Source of the DNA: Paramacrobiotus richtersi
Taxonomy: Eukaryota > Tardigrada > Eutardigrada > Parachela > Macrobiotidae
Length of the DNA: 29,036 bases
Assembly: GCA_034698045.1 (NCBI GenBank)
Contig: JAQGAU010000400.1
Location: forward strand, 1 to 29,036
Direction of reading: 5' to 3'
The notes beneath the pieces are model-generated. The model did not search any database. It was not told the origin of the DNA and saw only the letters and a list, made by a program, of their open reading frames with translations. Below are positions 1 through 11,054 of this stretch, one piece after another. Made by a program: the position numbers and the translations under genes. Position 1 is the stretch's first letter; each line of letters opens with the position of its first letter.

Positions 1-1796
1 GGACGTGGAGACGGGCCTGGAGGCTGGGCGCGGTGGTGGTGGGCGGGGAGGGTGGGGCGGCCCATCCGGGAGGGCGGACCTGAAAAGTTGCATAGCCAGT
101 CACTGTTTCGATCGATACACATACCCGCGGAATCTAACCATCGGGTCAGCAGACTTCGTCTAATCTACGGAGGGACATATATACTACGAACGCTACACTG
201 TATTTCCAGTACCTTTTTACGATATGGAATCTTTGCTTTTGATTATCTATACTAGTACTGGTTATAAATTTATATTAAGTATTATCTACACGATATTAGT
301 GCAATAGCTGAATAGCTATACACAGATACAAAAAATAAAATAATAAAAAAATAATAAAATAATAAAAAAATAAAATAACAGGAAATATAAAGAAAATAAA
401 CGCTGTTCTCAATAAGAATGCTTACCGGGTTCTCTGAATGGCTGGATACATGATTCAGTCCCCCATTAGCCGGCGGCGCCACCTCCCCCTCACTGGCAAA
501 CGGCGGCCGAATCGGCTGCAACTCCGTACTCCGTCCCCCGTTGGGCGATGGCAGGAACGTCAGCGTCACCTTATCACTGCTGCTCGGTGGGAAGTACGGT
601 AGAAACGCGGCCGGTACCGACGCGCCACCCTCGATCAGTTTCGGGGTCAACGGGAACAGGCGGGCATTTTCGCCGGGATGGATGACCACCGGTTCAACCG
701 GGGCGGCAGGGGGCGCCCGCGTCGTCATGGAGAAGTGCAGGCGGGTGGTGCGTAGTTTGGCGATGGTGGAGGTCAGCTCGGATGTCTCGATGGTTGGGCG
801 TGTGGGCGCCGGGGACATGGTCGTTGGGGGGAGGTCTGAGGTGGGCGGGCGTAGGTGGTTCGGGGTGTCGGTGGCGTTGGCTCGGCGGTAGACGATGCTC
901 AGGACCGATAGACGCTTCTGAACAAGAAACAACGGTTATGTAGACATTCCGGAGAAAAATAAAAGTATTGAAAAATAGGTAAAAATCAGCACAATAAAAA
1001 TTGTCCATAAAATAAAAAACGATACATAAAAAGGGATAAATGGCAATTAAGTAACTGCATTCGCTAAAACTATATTGTAATACAAAATAATCAAATCAAA
1101 TTTAAAATATTTAAAAAATAACATGTACTTCGGTTATATCGCACACAATACCGGCAAATATGAACCCTTGAAAATATTTAACACAGGGAAAAAACCAGTA
1201 ATTGACACAGGAAAACAAAAACACGAAACAGTTTGAGCAGCTGTAGACAATGATTCATCGATACATGATACTTTGAGTACACACGCAGTACAACAACAGA
1301 ACAGTACAACTGAAGTGCTACAGTCCTTGACCAGTGAACACTAACAGAACACTATTCGCTGGATTCTGATTCTACAGAAAGTGTAAAAGAATGATCGCGA
1401 TACTACTAGGATAGGCAAGCTGATTTACACGAAATAGAAGCTTGGAGAAATCCATTTAATATAGGCAGATATCATTTGTATCAAGACTGTAAAGTAGCTT
1501 TCCGAAACCGAATGGTAAAGGCACTGTTGTAGAACCAACGGTTCAATAAAACTAACAGTTTAGTGCGCTAAAACTTGTATAGCACTTAGTTGTTCAGAAA
1601 GATCAGAATACGTTGATTCACGTACGGGGAATCCCGACGTTAACGTAATCCCATATGACATTATACGATAAAACAGACAACACAGCTTGATTTACCTGTC
1701 GAAGTACACGGATTTCCGAGGGTTTGTACAGCACATTCTGATCAACAAAACTGGCACATCTGGCGCAGACATCCAACAGCACAAATACCGATATAC
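1..1796 (-). CDS. Pro/Thr-rich protein gene, three exons visible, partial at left edge
   Basis: Three minus-strand exons join in phase: 1696-1796, 426-917 and 1-79 (continuing off the window). Each edge has a clear splice signal: TTTAG acceptor at 1797 and CAG|GTAAAT donor below 1696; TTGTTCAG acceptor at 918 and CCG|GTAAGC donor below 426; CTTTTCAG acceptor at 80. The first visible exon encodes a hydrophobic run ending in Val-Cys-Ala-Arg-Cys, like a signal or membrane segment, followed by LYKPSEIRVLRQ. The 164-codon middle exon is rich in Pro, Thr, Ser and Ala with no cysteine-rich or catalytic motif. The last exon continues as Pro/Thr-rich. The exons are much more GC-rich than the introns, with GC-ending codons. 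A secreted or membrane protein with a disordered extracellular stretch is an inference; I recognise no family. The start codon is not visible: the first exon has no in-frame ATG and presumably follows another exon upstream. Confidence 0.55.
80..425 (-). other. AT-rich intron of the Pro/Thr-rich gene
   Basis: This stretch separates two GC-rich exons. It contains a run of A/T-only sequence around 325-380 (repeats of AATAAAA) and no other feature. The donor GTAAGC sits at its right end and the acceptor TTTTCAG at its left end, both read on the minus strand. Confidence 0.5.
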
Positions 1797-2494
1797 CTAA
1801 ATGTAAAAAGAAGCGATAATCATTAAATCCCCCGCAAAAGATAATGGACAAACAACCGGTTGCGCCGGAAATCGCGGAGAAACGCTAAGCATTTGTAGTA
1901 CAAATGGGCGGTAAAAGAAAGGTGTTTATTGCTTACCCAGCAGATGCATGGCGATTAATCTCCGCTTGACAACACCCCGAATCGTAATTCCCTTTCAACA
2001 ATAAAGAGTATGTTCTAATGTTTGTCACGTGTTGCCTGTTTAATCGATTGAGAGATAAATGTTTATGAGCCGGCTGTGTGGCGTGTGCCGTTAATGCTGC
2101 AGTGAAAGATGCAGCAAATTTTAAGTGTGTGTAACGTATCACTCTTGGCAAGGTCTTACAGGCGGTGGTATTGTGTTTCCGTATTGTCTATGGCGCTCAT
2201 TTACTGCAGATGCTGTTTGATGCGTGGATATAGCGTTACACTTGAGAGCCGGTGTACATTGTGCTCTTGACATGGTTACTTGTAATCACGTTTTTATACT
2301 GGAGATATTTGACTTGAAGTTTATGACAATGATGGACTTTCGACGCTCAAGTTGTCAACGCAAATTAACGTACTTTAGGAATGTTTAGGAATACGTAAGG
2401 AATACTCAACGCAGGTTTTCAAACAAGATAGATTGTGTACATTACAAGTTTTAACATCAGTAATGCAAAACTGACAGTAAGTAATAGTAAAAAA
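1797..2494. other. No gene recognised
   Basis: Only short chance reading frames occur on both strands and none has splice signals with protein-like composition. I see no repeat or RNA gene here. Confidence 0.4.
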
Positions 2495-2500
2495 TTTATT
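2495..2500 (-). promoter_or_regulatory. Candidate poly(A) signal of the LINE fragment
   Basis: AATAAA on the minus strand, a short distance downstream of the reverse-transcriptase fragment stop codon and followed by a T-rich stretch. Confidence 0.35.
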
Positions 2501-2566
2501 GGGCAAAAGCCTCCGACACAAAAAACAAGTGCACGGGCACATAAAGAGCCACTACAAGGTAAAAAG

Positions 2567-2950
2567 TCAAATGTCGAAAAAACAACCAGCATCACCACCA
2601 CGATTAGTACGAGAAACAGATGGCAAAGTGCCCAAAACAGCGGCAGCGTTGCCTTTAATAACAGCTAAGCTAAAACGACTTTTAATAAAAGAGGTCGAGC
2701 GAGGTTCCCCTGTCAGTCTGCGGATCTTCCTTCCCATGAACTGAATTAATTCGACGAAGGCCGCACCAAAAGTTCCAAGGGTCTCGACAGCTAAAGGATA
2801 AAACAAATAACCACGCTGCTCCAAATTGGAGTAATGACGACGCTTCCGGTTTTCGGCCTGTTGAGCGGCGTAGCCTGGCCGCCTGGCACTGTCCACAACA
2901 TGCGAATCCGCAACGGTACACGTACAGGTGGCATCCCAGGCAAGAGGCTT
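2567..2950 (-). pseudogene. Non-LTR retrotransposon reverse transcriptase, 3' (C-terminal) fragment
   Basis: The minus-strand translation carries the conserved tail found after the catalytic domain of many LINE-type reverse transcriptase ORFs. In order it shows WDATCTCTVADSH (family pattern WD.T..DT.A.S), AENRKRRHYSNL (Ala-Glu..Lys..Tyr..Leu), PLAVETLGTFGAA, TGEPRSTSF, and GNAAAVLGTLP. The catalytic YADD region and the endonuclease are absent, so this is a 5'-truncated copy. The upstream boundary falls at a GAAAT pentamer run (2951-2969); the frame stays open a little further but the family pattern stops there. A poly(A) signal AATAAA lies on the minus strand at 2495-2500, about 67 bases past the stop. 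The retained frame suggests a fairly young fragment. Family assignment within LINEs is not possible from this piece. Confidence 0.65.
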
Positions 2951-2969
2951 GAAATGAAATGAAATGAAA
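2950..2969. repeat. Short GAAAT pentamer tandem repeat
   Basis: Three to four copies of GAAAT directly abut the left end of the LINE-fragment homology. On the minus strand this gives ATTTC repeats flanked by AAGCCT on both sides. Confidence 0.6.
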
Positions 2970-3238
2970 GGCTTGCATGAAATTATATATTTTTATGGTT
3001 TGCTATTATTTTGCAATATTTTCCGTTTTAGTGCCTATTTTCATATATACAGTTTTGTTACGATCCTGAAACTGTTAATACATAAAATAACTCAGCAATC
3101 TCATTGATGAAAAAGTTCATTTTTGCAATACATGTGCGTTGAATATTACAGTAATTATAGTTGTATCTCGAGTCGAAATGTTAAAGCCTTTGAGTTATGA
3201 GCCAATGCAGCACGGTTAAACACATACAATACTGACCA

Positions 3239-3466
3239 TCAGGCCATAAGAGCGGTATTGTTATGTACTGCAAAGCAGTGCGTATTCAGGAATTTAAACA
3301 TGAGTCGGTGTGCGCGCAGCTGTCTGTTTATTTGTCTAATTTGCTCCTCGTATTGCTGGTTTCTTTGGTTTTTGTTATAAGGAATATGTACATAACTTCC
3401 CAAGTTTGGCGATACTTGATATTCGATGAGATCAATTGATTCAACATGCTTATTTCTACACATATT
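3239..3466 (-). CDS. Hypothetical terminal exon, charged polar protein
   Basis: A minus-strand frame opens after a possible acceptor (TGTGTAG) and runs 75 codons to a TGA stop. The middle is a Gln/Asn/Arg-rich helix-like stretch (RNQQYEEQIRQINRQLRAH) that could form a coiled coil. There is no in-frame upstream exon I can tie it to, and no family is recognised. It could equally be a chance frame. Confidence 0.2.
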   Translation of the reverse strand, partial: NMCRNKHVESIDLIEYQVSPNLGSYVHIPYNKNQRNQQYEEQIRQINRQLRAHRLMFKFLNTHCFAVHNNTALMA

Positions 3467-3706
3467 CAAGGTACTCTATAGGAAAAACTCGAAAACGGCA
3501 TTTAAACATGAAAATATAGAATATGTAAATTCAATACTACAACATTTAAGTCAACAAAGTGTTTACATAATGGAAAACAACTTAATTTCGTAACAGCTAA
3601 GAACACAGCTTGATGACACGGAATAAGCGGGAAATCTGCCACTACTTTAAACTTTTGTAGCTACTTCCCCACACGAAGTTCATACTAGTTCCATTTCGGA
3701 AACGAC

Positions 3707-3814
3707 TTAGGTTTGTGTCGCATTTTGTTGCAAAGCCGGGGAAGAAGTGCACTCGTCGTCTTTGTTGAAAAGCTCTACTACCACGATACTGATGGTGCCA
3801 ATGAATCCGAATGC
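3707..3814 (-). CDS. Hypothetical last exon with one membrane segment
   Basis: After a strong pyrimidine-rich acceptor at 3815-3816 the phase-0 frame encodes a hydrophobic segment FGFIGTISIVVVELF followed by an acidic, polar tail and a TAA stop, 35 residues in all. It looks like the membrane anchor and tail of a small membrane protein, but its upstream exon is unresolved. Confidence 0.25.
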   Translation of the reverse strand, partial: AFGFIGTISIVVVELFNKDDECTSSPALQQNATQT

Positions 3815-4014
3815 CTAAAAATCAGAAAAAGTCACTACACCAGAAAATGGAAAGTGAACATCTAACGGCTGAAACGTATAACGGCACTGTATAACATCAC
3901 TGTATAACGGCTGAAATAACACTGTATTACAAGGAAACGGTTTTTCAGTCAATGCCCTTTCGCTGTCAAGATACTAAACAAAATGTGTTGTTAAAACCCA
4001 TGATGCCTCCTTAC

Positions 4015-4213
4015 CGTCATAATTATGCGGCGATTCAGTTTCAGAATCCCCCCGGCATGGAATACGTTGTCCATGCGGTCGTGGTTGGCTAACAAAGCCT
4101 GCGTCATTTTTGAGAATCGAGTCTACAAGATCGAGTTCACTTTTATAAAGATGCGTGCGTTTGCCGCGAAATTCAGGCTTTAAATCTTTCGAGCGCACAT
4201 GCTGAACGACCAT
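4015..4213 (-). CDS. Hypothetical first exon
   Basis: Starts with ATG at 4213 and is open for 66 codons to a GACG|GTAAGG donor, ending in phase 1. The composition is charged and polar (MVVQHVRSKDLKPEFRGKR at the start). The next acceptor downstream (TGATTTTAG before 3814) is strong, but entering it in phase 1 gives an unconvincing frame, while phase 0 gives a membrane-like one. An unseen small exon or a mistaken start may explain the mismatch. No family recognised. Confidence 0.25.
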
Positions 4214-4947
4214 GCAACCGTCCAGCGAGCTTTGAACAGAACGAGTTTGGCGTGTGACACACGCCGTGTGTTGTTAATTGTTTGCTGCAACCTCGGAACC
4301 ATCGTCAACCCACCAAGGTGCCAAACATGAGGGCAGAGTTAAAACCCTCTCTGGCGCCGGGTAGGGTCGCATGCCATCAAGCACGTAGCATGGCAAACCT
4401 GCGCCCGGGGAGCGACACGATGAAGTGGTTTAAGGGTATATTCCAGTGGAACCAATGGTTGTACAAGAGGTCTTGCCACCACACGGATGTAGACAGTGGA
4501 CATCATGCCCATGCGTCGCATTGGTATACGGTTCTCGAGGTTGGCCGACAGTTTCTTAGGCAAGCTACACGTAGGATCGCTCATACTACAGGTTCGAAAA
4601 GGTTCGCATTAATGGACTTACACCAAAGTTATTGTCGAAGTTGCTCATTTCCACTGCAAGCGCGATGTCCGTCCGAGCAAGAATATTCCGGCAGCGTGTT
4701 TCCTGCAATAGCTGAACAATAAAATGAAAATACGTATATAAAATATATATGACGTTTTAGAGTGGTGAACACCTTCGTTACGAAAACTGCACGATGCCGG
4801 CCCTTTCGATTTTAATAACCGAATTTCGTTGTTGCATATCGTAGTTCGTTCAGAATCTGAATATCGAGTAACCTGACCTACTCGCGTCAGCATACGCATT
4901 GTACGGACCGACATACTTGATTACTGTACTGCAGTGAGCGCATCATT
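4214..4947. other. No gene recognised
   Basis: Open frames of 81 to 146 codons exist on both strands at 4282-4914, overlapping each other. None has a recognisable motif, a good start context or splice signals, so I treat them as chance. Confidence 0.35.
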
Positions 4948-6087
4948 CTACGAGCTGCAATTCTGATAACGATAGTCTCTGCTGACAGTCGCAATACTGT
5001 TATTTTGGTCCACTGACAGCAATGTGAAGCTTCGGAATGACCGATCGGCGCACAAAGCTACCCATAACATTCCACAAGCCATCTTAGATTTTGGTGTTAA
5101 GCTGAACTTACATACCATTGTTTCAATGGCGGCAGGTGTCCAGTATAGTACAGCAATGTTAAAAGACATTAGCGACATGCCCAGAAGATGGATAAACTGC
5201 GGCTTGCTCGAGAAGAACCGAAGTCCTGCTGTGTCAAACAATAACGCCAACGCGTCCCAGCAGAACGCGGCGGCTACAATCCAACGGAAACTGCTTCCCA
5301 TTGCTTCCGAAAGCTCAAGCAGGTCCTGCCGAGCTTGAATTGCGCTCGCCAGTGGTATAATTGCTGTTTTCAAACGTCCAACTTTGACAAATTCCATGAC
5401 TTCTTTCAATCTGTTATAATATAACCCGGTCCCGCGGTTAAGGAGTAATGCATAGTATAAAAACAATGCACTCAAAAGGAAGGAGTATACTCCAGGTACA
5501 AGTCCACTTAGTATCCACCCGATATAAATCTGCCACTTCGGGACAGTATATCCCAATCGAATAGCCATTCCACTATTGCTAGTAAACTGGTCACGGATTT
5601 GCCACCCGCTGAGTCCTTCTGTCAGGTCAACCCATAACAGAAAATCTGCCCAAAGATACGCCAGAACTGTAATGCACATCAGTATGAACGCGTGTTTTGC
5701 GCTCCGCTGCCGAATATTCCAGTCTCCTTCTATAGTTCGAGCAGCAATTGTCTGAAGGTCACGCAACAGTTTCTTACACAGCAACAAACCGCCTATAGTA
5801 CCGGAACCACGGAGCGGAGCAATAATGTTCTGCACCATGAAGAACTTGTCTTGGTTGTTCAGGAGTCCGGGAAACTTCACAAAATGTACGATATATCCAG
5901 ACAGAATAAAAGCCGCATTTGCGATACCCAAAATAAGTAAGCCTACTTGTATAAAACCCAGTGATATGCGATACAATCGACTACCGCTTTGAGAAAGACC
6001 AAGCACCCAGATCAGACCTGATAATGCACAAACGCAGCAGTTTTCTTTAACCCGTAGTCTGCTGCGTGCAACTTCCGGAAATACCAT
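4948..6087 (-). CDS. Seven-helix gustatory-receptor-like chemoreceptor
   Basis: A single uninterrupted 379-codon frame encodes a multi-pass membrane protein. Hydrophobic segments fall near residues 17-33, 42-67, 84-105, 132-154, 186-215, 267-287 and 297-320. A long hydrophilic, helix-forming loop (about 218-265) lies between segments five and six and contains AIQARQDLLELSEAMGSSF; it is followed by a helix rich in aromatic residues. Seven helices plus this loop before the last two helices recall invertebrate gustatory receptor and GR-like ion-channel subunits, where the last helices line the pore. The arthropod C-terminal TYhhhhhQF signature is not present, so the assignment rests on topology and general pattern. 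The start ATG has G at -3 and G at +4, a good context, although the frame stays open a few codons upstream. No intron is needed. It might instead be a rhodopsin-class or other seven-helix protein, but no DRY or NPxxY motif is visible. Confidence 0.6.
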   Translation of the reverse strand: MVFPEVARSRLRVKENCCVCALSGLIWVLGLSQSGSRLYRISLGFIQVGLLILGIANAAFILSGYIVHFVKFPGLLNNQDKFFMVQNIIAPLRGSGTIGGLLLCKKLLRDLQTIAARTIEGDWNIRQRSAKHAFILMCITVLAYLWADFLLWVDLTEGLSGWQIRDQFTSNSGMAIRLGYTVPKWQIYIGWILSGLVPGVYSFLLSALFLYYALLLNRGTGLYYNRLKEVMEFVKVGRLKTAIIPLASAIQARQDLLELSEAMGSSFRWIVAAAFCWDALALLFDTAGLRFFSSKPQFIHLLGMSLMSFNIAVLYWTPAAIETMVCKFSLTPKSKMACGMLWVALCADRSFRSFTLLSVDQNNSIATVSRDYRYQNCSS

Positions 6088-7129
6088 TTCAGCTAAAGCT
6101 GAGCTTGTCAGCGGTGACCTCGGATCCAGGGAATGTGGAAGATAGACTACGAACTACTCCGTTATAGCTTAAATATTCGCAATTTCTGGCACGTCTGAGC
6201 TTAAACTGAAGTGTAGGCAGGATTTATCAAACAAACGGTAATTTATAGCACCTGCCGCACCCGATCCATTCCTGCGTTGAACAAACGAAAAGAAATGCCA
6301 ACATTTAGCGGCGCATGACGTATACCCACTGGGAGCTCATCAAAGGTTTCCAGCAAATGCGGAACTGAATTAAGCCCGACTTCCCCTAAACAGTCGAGAC
6401 TGCACATCTAAACCAATTCACTTTGCTGGGCAAACATGGACCCATTATGCACACGGTTCGACGCAACACGTAGCGGGGGAAGCCAGAGAACACGACCGGA
6501 AAGAGTCAGCCTGACAGTAAAGTGAGTAAACTAGGAAAGTGCACTCCCGGATGGGGGCACTGAACGACCGAAGGAAAGGAAGTACACATATACAGCAGCC
6601 GTACAAATAAGATTTTGGAAGATTACGGCATGCATCAGCATTCGTTAACAGATGAAGTCGTTAAGTTATAAAAGTGCCGTGATCAAGTCGAATGTGGATG
6701 CACTGAATGGTCTGTACTTTAGTACTACTTCGATCAATAATTATTAATATTATTTGTATTATGAAGTTTATTCGAGATTGTTAAGTAGTGATAACGTAAA
6801 GGCAGTTCAAACAAAGAAGTCCCAGTTAGCTTGAGATGGGGACAGCTACCCGGACAGTTAACAGCGACCAAAATCAAACTGACTTTACCACACATGACTT
6901 TTAAACTTAAACGCGGAAGCGAAAAACATCTTGAGCGACCTTCTCTTGTTACACGCTCCTTCCAATCTGTTTACAGTTTACACCACGCTACCGCCTTGCA
7001 CACCAAATTCCAGAAGACTCACATGCGAGGCGCACACAGTTGCAAGGCTCGAGAATTGACCTATAGCGATTCTTCCTCTGTCTCGACTGCTTGTTCTGAT
7101 TATTACTGGTATTATTACTACTAACTAAG

Positions 7130-7215
7130 ATTACAATAATCATTGTATTATTATTATATAAATTATATTATATAATTATTTATATTTTTATAATCAATAT
7201 TATTAATAACAACTA
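7130..7215. repeat. A/T-only low-complexity tract
   Basis: Almost pure A/T sequence with TTAT/ATTA iterations right after a run of TATTAC repeats. Confidence 0.7.
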
Positions 7216-7589
7216 AACCTGGAGTGCATGTTAATATTTATTATTAAGAATAAAGATACCATTTATTAACAGATGGCATGCATTAATGTATGACGTCATA
7301 CTTAGCGGTGACGTCATTAACTGCGTCGTAACCGACGGACGGAGACACGCGGGACGGGGAAACGAAACACATTTGAGCTGAAAAGACGTAGAGGACCTTC
7401 GTAGCGTAAATTTTCAAAACGTTTGTGACTTTATCACCCGCACACGCCATCGTCGCGGAAGAACCAGTGCTCGTGCTTCGATGTTTCTGATATCATGGTA
7501 CTAAATGGATTTAGCAGAAGCAGGAACATAACATCAGTGAATTATGCTTCATTATTTTGGTAGTCATAATCTTTTCGTTGCACAGACGA

Positions 7590-7690
7590 TGCACCGCGTT
7601 ACACCGGTAACGCTGTCGCACCGCACCGGTAGCACCGTACCGTACCGCACCGCGCACCGCACCGATACGCACCGGTAACACCGCTGCCAT
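7590..7690. repeat. CACCG-type low-complexity repeat
   Basis: About 100 bases made of degenerate units such as GCACCG, ACCGGTA and GTACCG. The tract stands out as GC-rich and CpG-rich against AT-rich flanks. Frames crossing it give Arg/Ala/Val-rich nonsense on both strands. Confidence 0.75.
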
Positions 7691-8628
7691 CTCTACATGG
7701 CTTCGCTCTGCTTCGGTCGATAAAAATGGTACATCTGCACGATTCCTCTGGAGTTCTCTTCTGGAGTCGCTGTTTGTATTGCACTGAAGATAATTCATTT
7801 CTGTTCGACACTAGTGGTTAAAGAGAAAAATAACAAAACAATGAACTACAAAAGCAAAATGGCACGAATATGCGCAAAACATTATGCATCGACCAAGAAC
7901 AAGTACACCAATATCAAAGAGCAACAGAACTAAAAAGGAACCGCACATGAAGTCGTCACTAAGTTATATACGCGCAGAACTACCATCACACATGTACTCC
8001 GAAATCAACCGGCCGAACAGAGTTGGGTGCCAAGCCTACAGCTACGCGCACTTGTCGATTCTTTAACAGTCACAACAACGGGTAGAAACGGCGTCAAGTA
8101 ACAGATATGTTTCTAATTGTACGTTTTGTTATGTTACATGATTATGTAATGTGTGAGCCCCATCAGGTAATCACTTATCCGAGCGAAGATTTAGCAAAGA
8201 CACACAAAGCATGCAACCTGGCATCATTAATAATTTTGAGAAATGCCTTCATAACGCTGCAACTAACGTATATCGAACTCTCTCGCACTTTCGTAACAAC
8301 CTGCAGGATTTTGCCTCAGGCTGCATATCATTGTACCCTCGAATATGGTGGCAGTTCTCCGTAACAGTCAAATGAAGCGTAACAAGTTACAGCAAACATT
8401 AATTTTATGAATAACGGTATACTGTTAAAACCTGCACATACAGTTCACTGTTACTCGGCTATCTTTATTGTCGAAGCTCCGCAATATGCTCGAATAGCAT
8501 AGACAATGATGACGATGATGATATTTTAACGGTTCAACGTCCAACGCATTCTGGAACCAGCTACCGGTATCTGCTGGCAGATACCGTTTAACCTGCGGTA
8601 CTAATCCAGGAAGCGTGGACTATATATT

Positions 8629-8671
8629 ACAAGAAACACCTTCGGCTGCCGCCTCAGGGTTTCTTGAGATC
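8629..8671 (+). repeat. Short hairpin repeat, copy 1
   Basis: An 8-bp inverted repeat CAAGAAAC (8630-8637) and GTTTCTTG (8659-8666) encloses CACCTTCGGCTGCCGCC. Near-identical copies occur at 12325 and, more diverged, at 9129, all in the same orientation. Confidence 0.7.
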
Positions 8672-9128
8672 CATATTCAGAACCTTTTTTAGTAAGGAAC
8701 TTGGCAGACAGAACCGTTATTATAATATTGTTTCGTTATTATACTGTCTCACGAGAGTTGCCAAGCTATTTTGTAAGGAAATGAAATGACTGACTGGTTG
8801 TTGGAAATATATTTTTATTTTTATTTGGTTGTTTTCAAAATAAGAATTGAAGTATAAGTACTCATTCGGTGGACTCTTTGTCCTGTAAACCGGCAAAACC
8901 TCCCAAAAAATTGAGATTCCGTTCGGCTTTACTTTTTCCCACCCGAAATCTCGTGAATACTTCGACGAAACCATCTAACGGTCACGCCGTCACGGGGATA
9001 TTTGCTGGGTGCCCCCAAGCAAGCAGTATCAGTCGGGCACTTTTGCCGGCTCCCAATTGGCAAGTGCGGTTTCGTTCGGACACTCGCCCAAACACAATCA
9101 GGTTCGCCCGGATACTTTGCCGGCACCT

Positions 9129-9170
9129 TCAAGCAGCGCCTTCGGCTACGCGTCAGGGTTCCTTGAGATC
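9129..9170 (+). repeat. Short hairpin repeat, copy 2 (diverged)
   Basis: Matches copy 1 in GCCTTCGGCT, CGTCAGGGTT and CCTTGAGATC, but the 5' arm has decayed to CAAGCAGC, so the stem is weaker. Confidence 0.55.
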
Positions 9171-11054
9171 TTTTACTCAAAAACAATCCGAAAGCATTCT
9201 ATTCAGCCTTATTTCGCGTTAAATGGGTTTGGTCAACCATCCCATTCCGTTGTGAGCGCGGTTCTTCGTTGTTTCTTTCTTCAGTCGGCTTGGGCATAAG
9301 TCACAGAACTTGCTGGACATTCTTTGGGAAAAAACAATAAAACTTTTGTCGCACGTTTGAAGTACCTAATCATTTTGCTAGACATCTCTGTTGTTCCAGC
9401 TTCTTCTGAGGAGACGAGTTTACACGGAAAAACAGTTCGCTATTTCGCTCTGTTTGCAACAAAAATCTTCCGTTGGGATAATTTACGGTGCTTTTTTGCT
9501 TATTTTGCTCTTTCGCTCAGCTCCACGACGTTTTCAAACGATTTTCGGTTCTATCGGTGGTTGTTTAAATCTGGCCAAACATTCGTCTTGTGCGATTACA
9601 TTTCTTTTCCGGCCAAGCGACGGACAATGATCTTTCGTTGTATCGGATTTCTTTTTGTTTCGGACGTACACAAGTTCGGAACTTTTCAAACGGAAAACTT
9701 CTTTTCACTGAGGATCAGCCAGCGATACCAATCTAAAGGTCATCCGATCGCTTTTGTGTAGCTGAACAGAAAATTGCTTTCATCCAGAAAGTTTTTTCTG
9801 AGTTTTTTTCTGACAACGTTTTGGGCGGGATGCACTTAAACGAACGTAATTTGGTCCCTCGGCGGTTTTAGCGTTCACAAACTTAAACGGTCTTTCGGTT
9901 TGGTCGGCGGTTGCGAAGGTTCAGTCGGATATCCTGTTCCGCTTTCGTTTGATGAGGTTTACACTGTACTTGCTGCTTACTTTTGTTAAGTGTGCTTTGC
10001 TCCCTGGCATTTTAATTGGTTTAATTTGTGGTTGGGGTGCAGTTTCTTCGTTTATGACCTATAATTAAGTTCACAACAGATTTCAAATCAAAAACATCCA
10101 TGTCGAGCGGTATATATAAAAATCGGACATTTTTTGGTCGACTGGTTTTTGATTGGTTAAAAAGAGCATTCACGTCCACGATATTATTTGCCGATCATGA
10201 CATGCCATTCTACATGTAATTGGCATGATATGTGGTTTTGGAAGATTGTGGAGTCTCTAGTGCATTAAATCGAATTTAATACGTCTTGGTAACCTCGTTT
10301 TGACTGTGGAGACACTTGTTTTCAGTTGTGGTTAGTTTGTCCGATTAGTTTGGGGTCGGTAATGTCAAATAAGGGGCAGCCGAGCTTCCCGGTAGATCTA
10401 GATTCTGGAGTAAGATGTTTCATTTCGTTCTCTTACACTTCTTATTTGAATTAATAAACGGGTGAATATGAATATGGAACTTTAATTTTGAAATGATTTA
10501 TTGTTGAGCAACTGCATTTTTTATTAGGTTAGTTTGAAGGTGACCTTGAAGATTTTGCACACAAGCCGGTATCACCTGTGCCGGTAGAAAATGTTTTTAA
10601 AAAATGTCAGGTGAACCCCTTTTCGACCATGGGGAGTCTAATGGTGTGATCATTTTTTGCTGACTCGCTATCGTTTTCGAGATTTCTTTGATATGGGGCG
10701 GCCACGCGTATTATAGATCTTGAGTTAGATATACGCTGCTTCGAAAGACTCCGTTCCCGGACCGCAGTCCGTTTCCGTTGACCAAAAGAGCAATATCAGT
10801 CTTGTTACCGACAGAGACACGGGACTGGATCAGTAAGAGTGGGGCTATGGATCAGCATCTTAGCGTCGCGCATCAGCAGTCCATCTGTGTCATTTGGCGA
10901 AGCAGTACGGTTGCAGCCGTTTTGATATCATGTACGCAACTTGGTTGGTTCGGAATCTGAGAAAAACAGCGGTGCTCCGGAAAAACCGACTCCCGTGGAT
11001 TCTCATTCATTACCGCAACGCAGAGCCACGGACATTTGTGATTTCCGGTACACG

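Larger units (their letters stand above)
6088..11054. other. Long gene-poor stretch
   Basis: Apart from the repeats listed separately, I see no supported gene in almost 5 kb. Reading frames of 60 to 145 codons occur (the longest at 9324-9761, plus) but have biased Phe/Ser/Arg composition that follows the base composition, with no motif or start context. From about 9180 to 10000 the plus strand is strongly T-rich with frequent TTTCG. Confidence 0.4.

Noticed and set aside
541-891. 116-codon plus-strand frame
   Set aside because: It is the antisense shadow of the Pro/Thr-rich minus-strand exon, which has matching splice sites.
4282-4722. 146-codon plus-strand frame and an overlapping 81-codon minus-strand frame
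   Set aside because: Neither shows a domain, splice sites or a plausible composition, and they overlap each other.
9324-9761. 145-codon plus-strand frame
   Set aside because: Its Phe/Ser/Arg bias follows the T-rich TTTCG base composition; there is no motif or start context.
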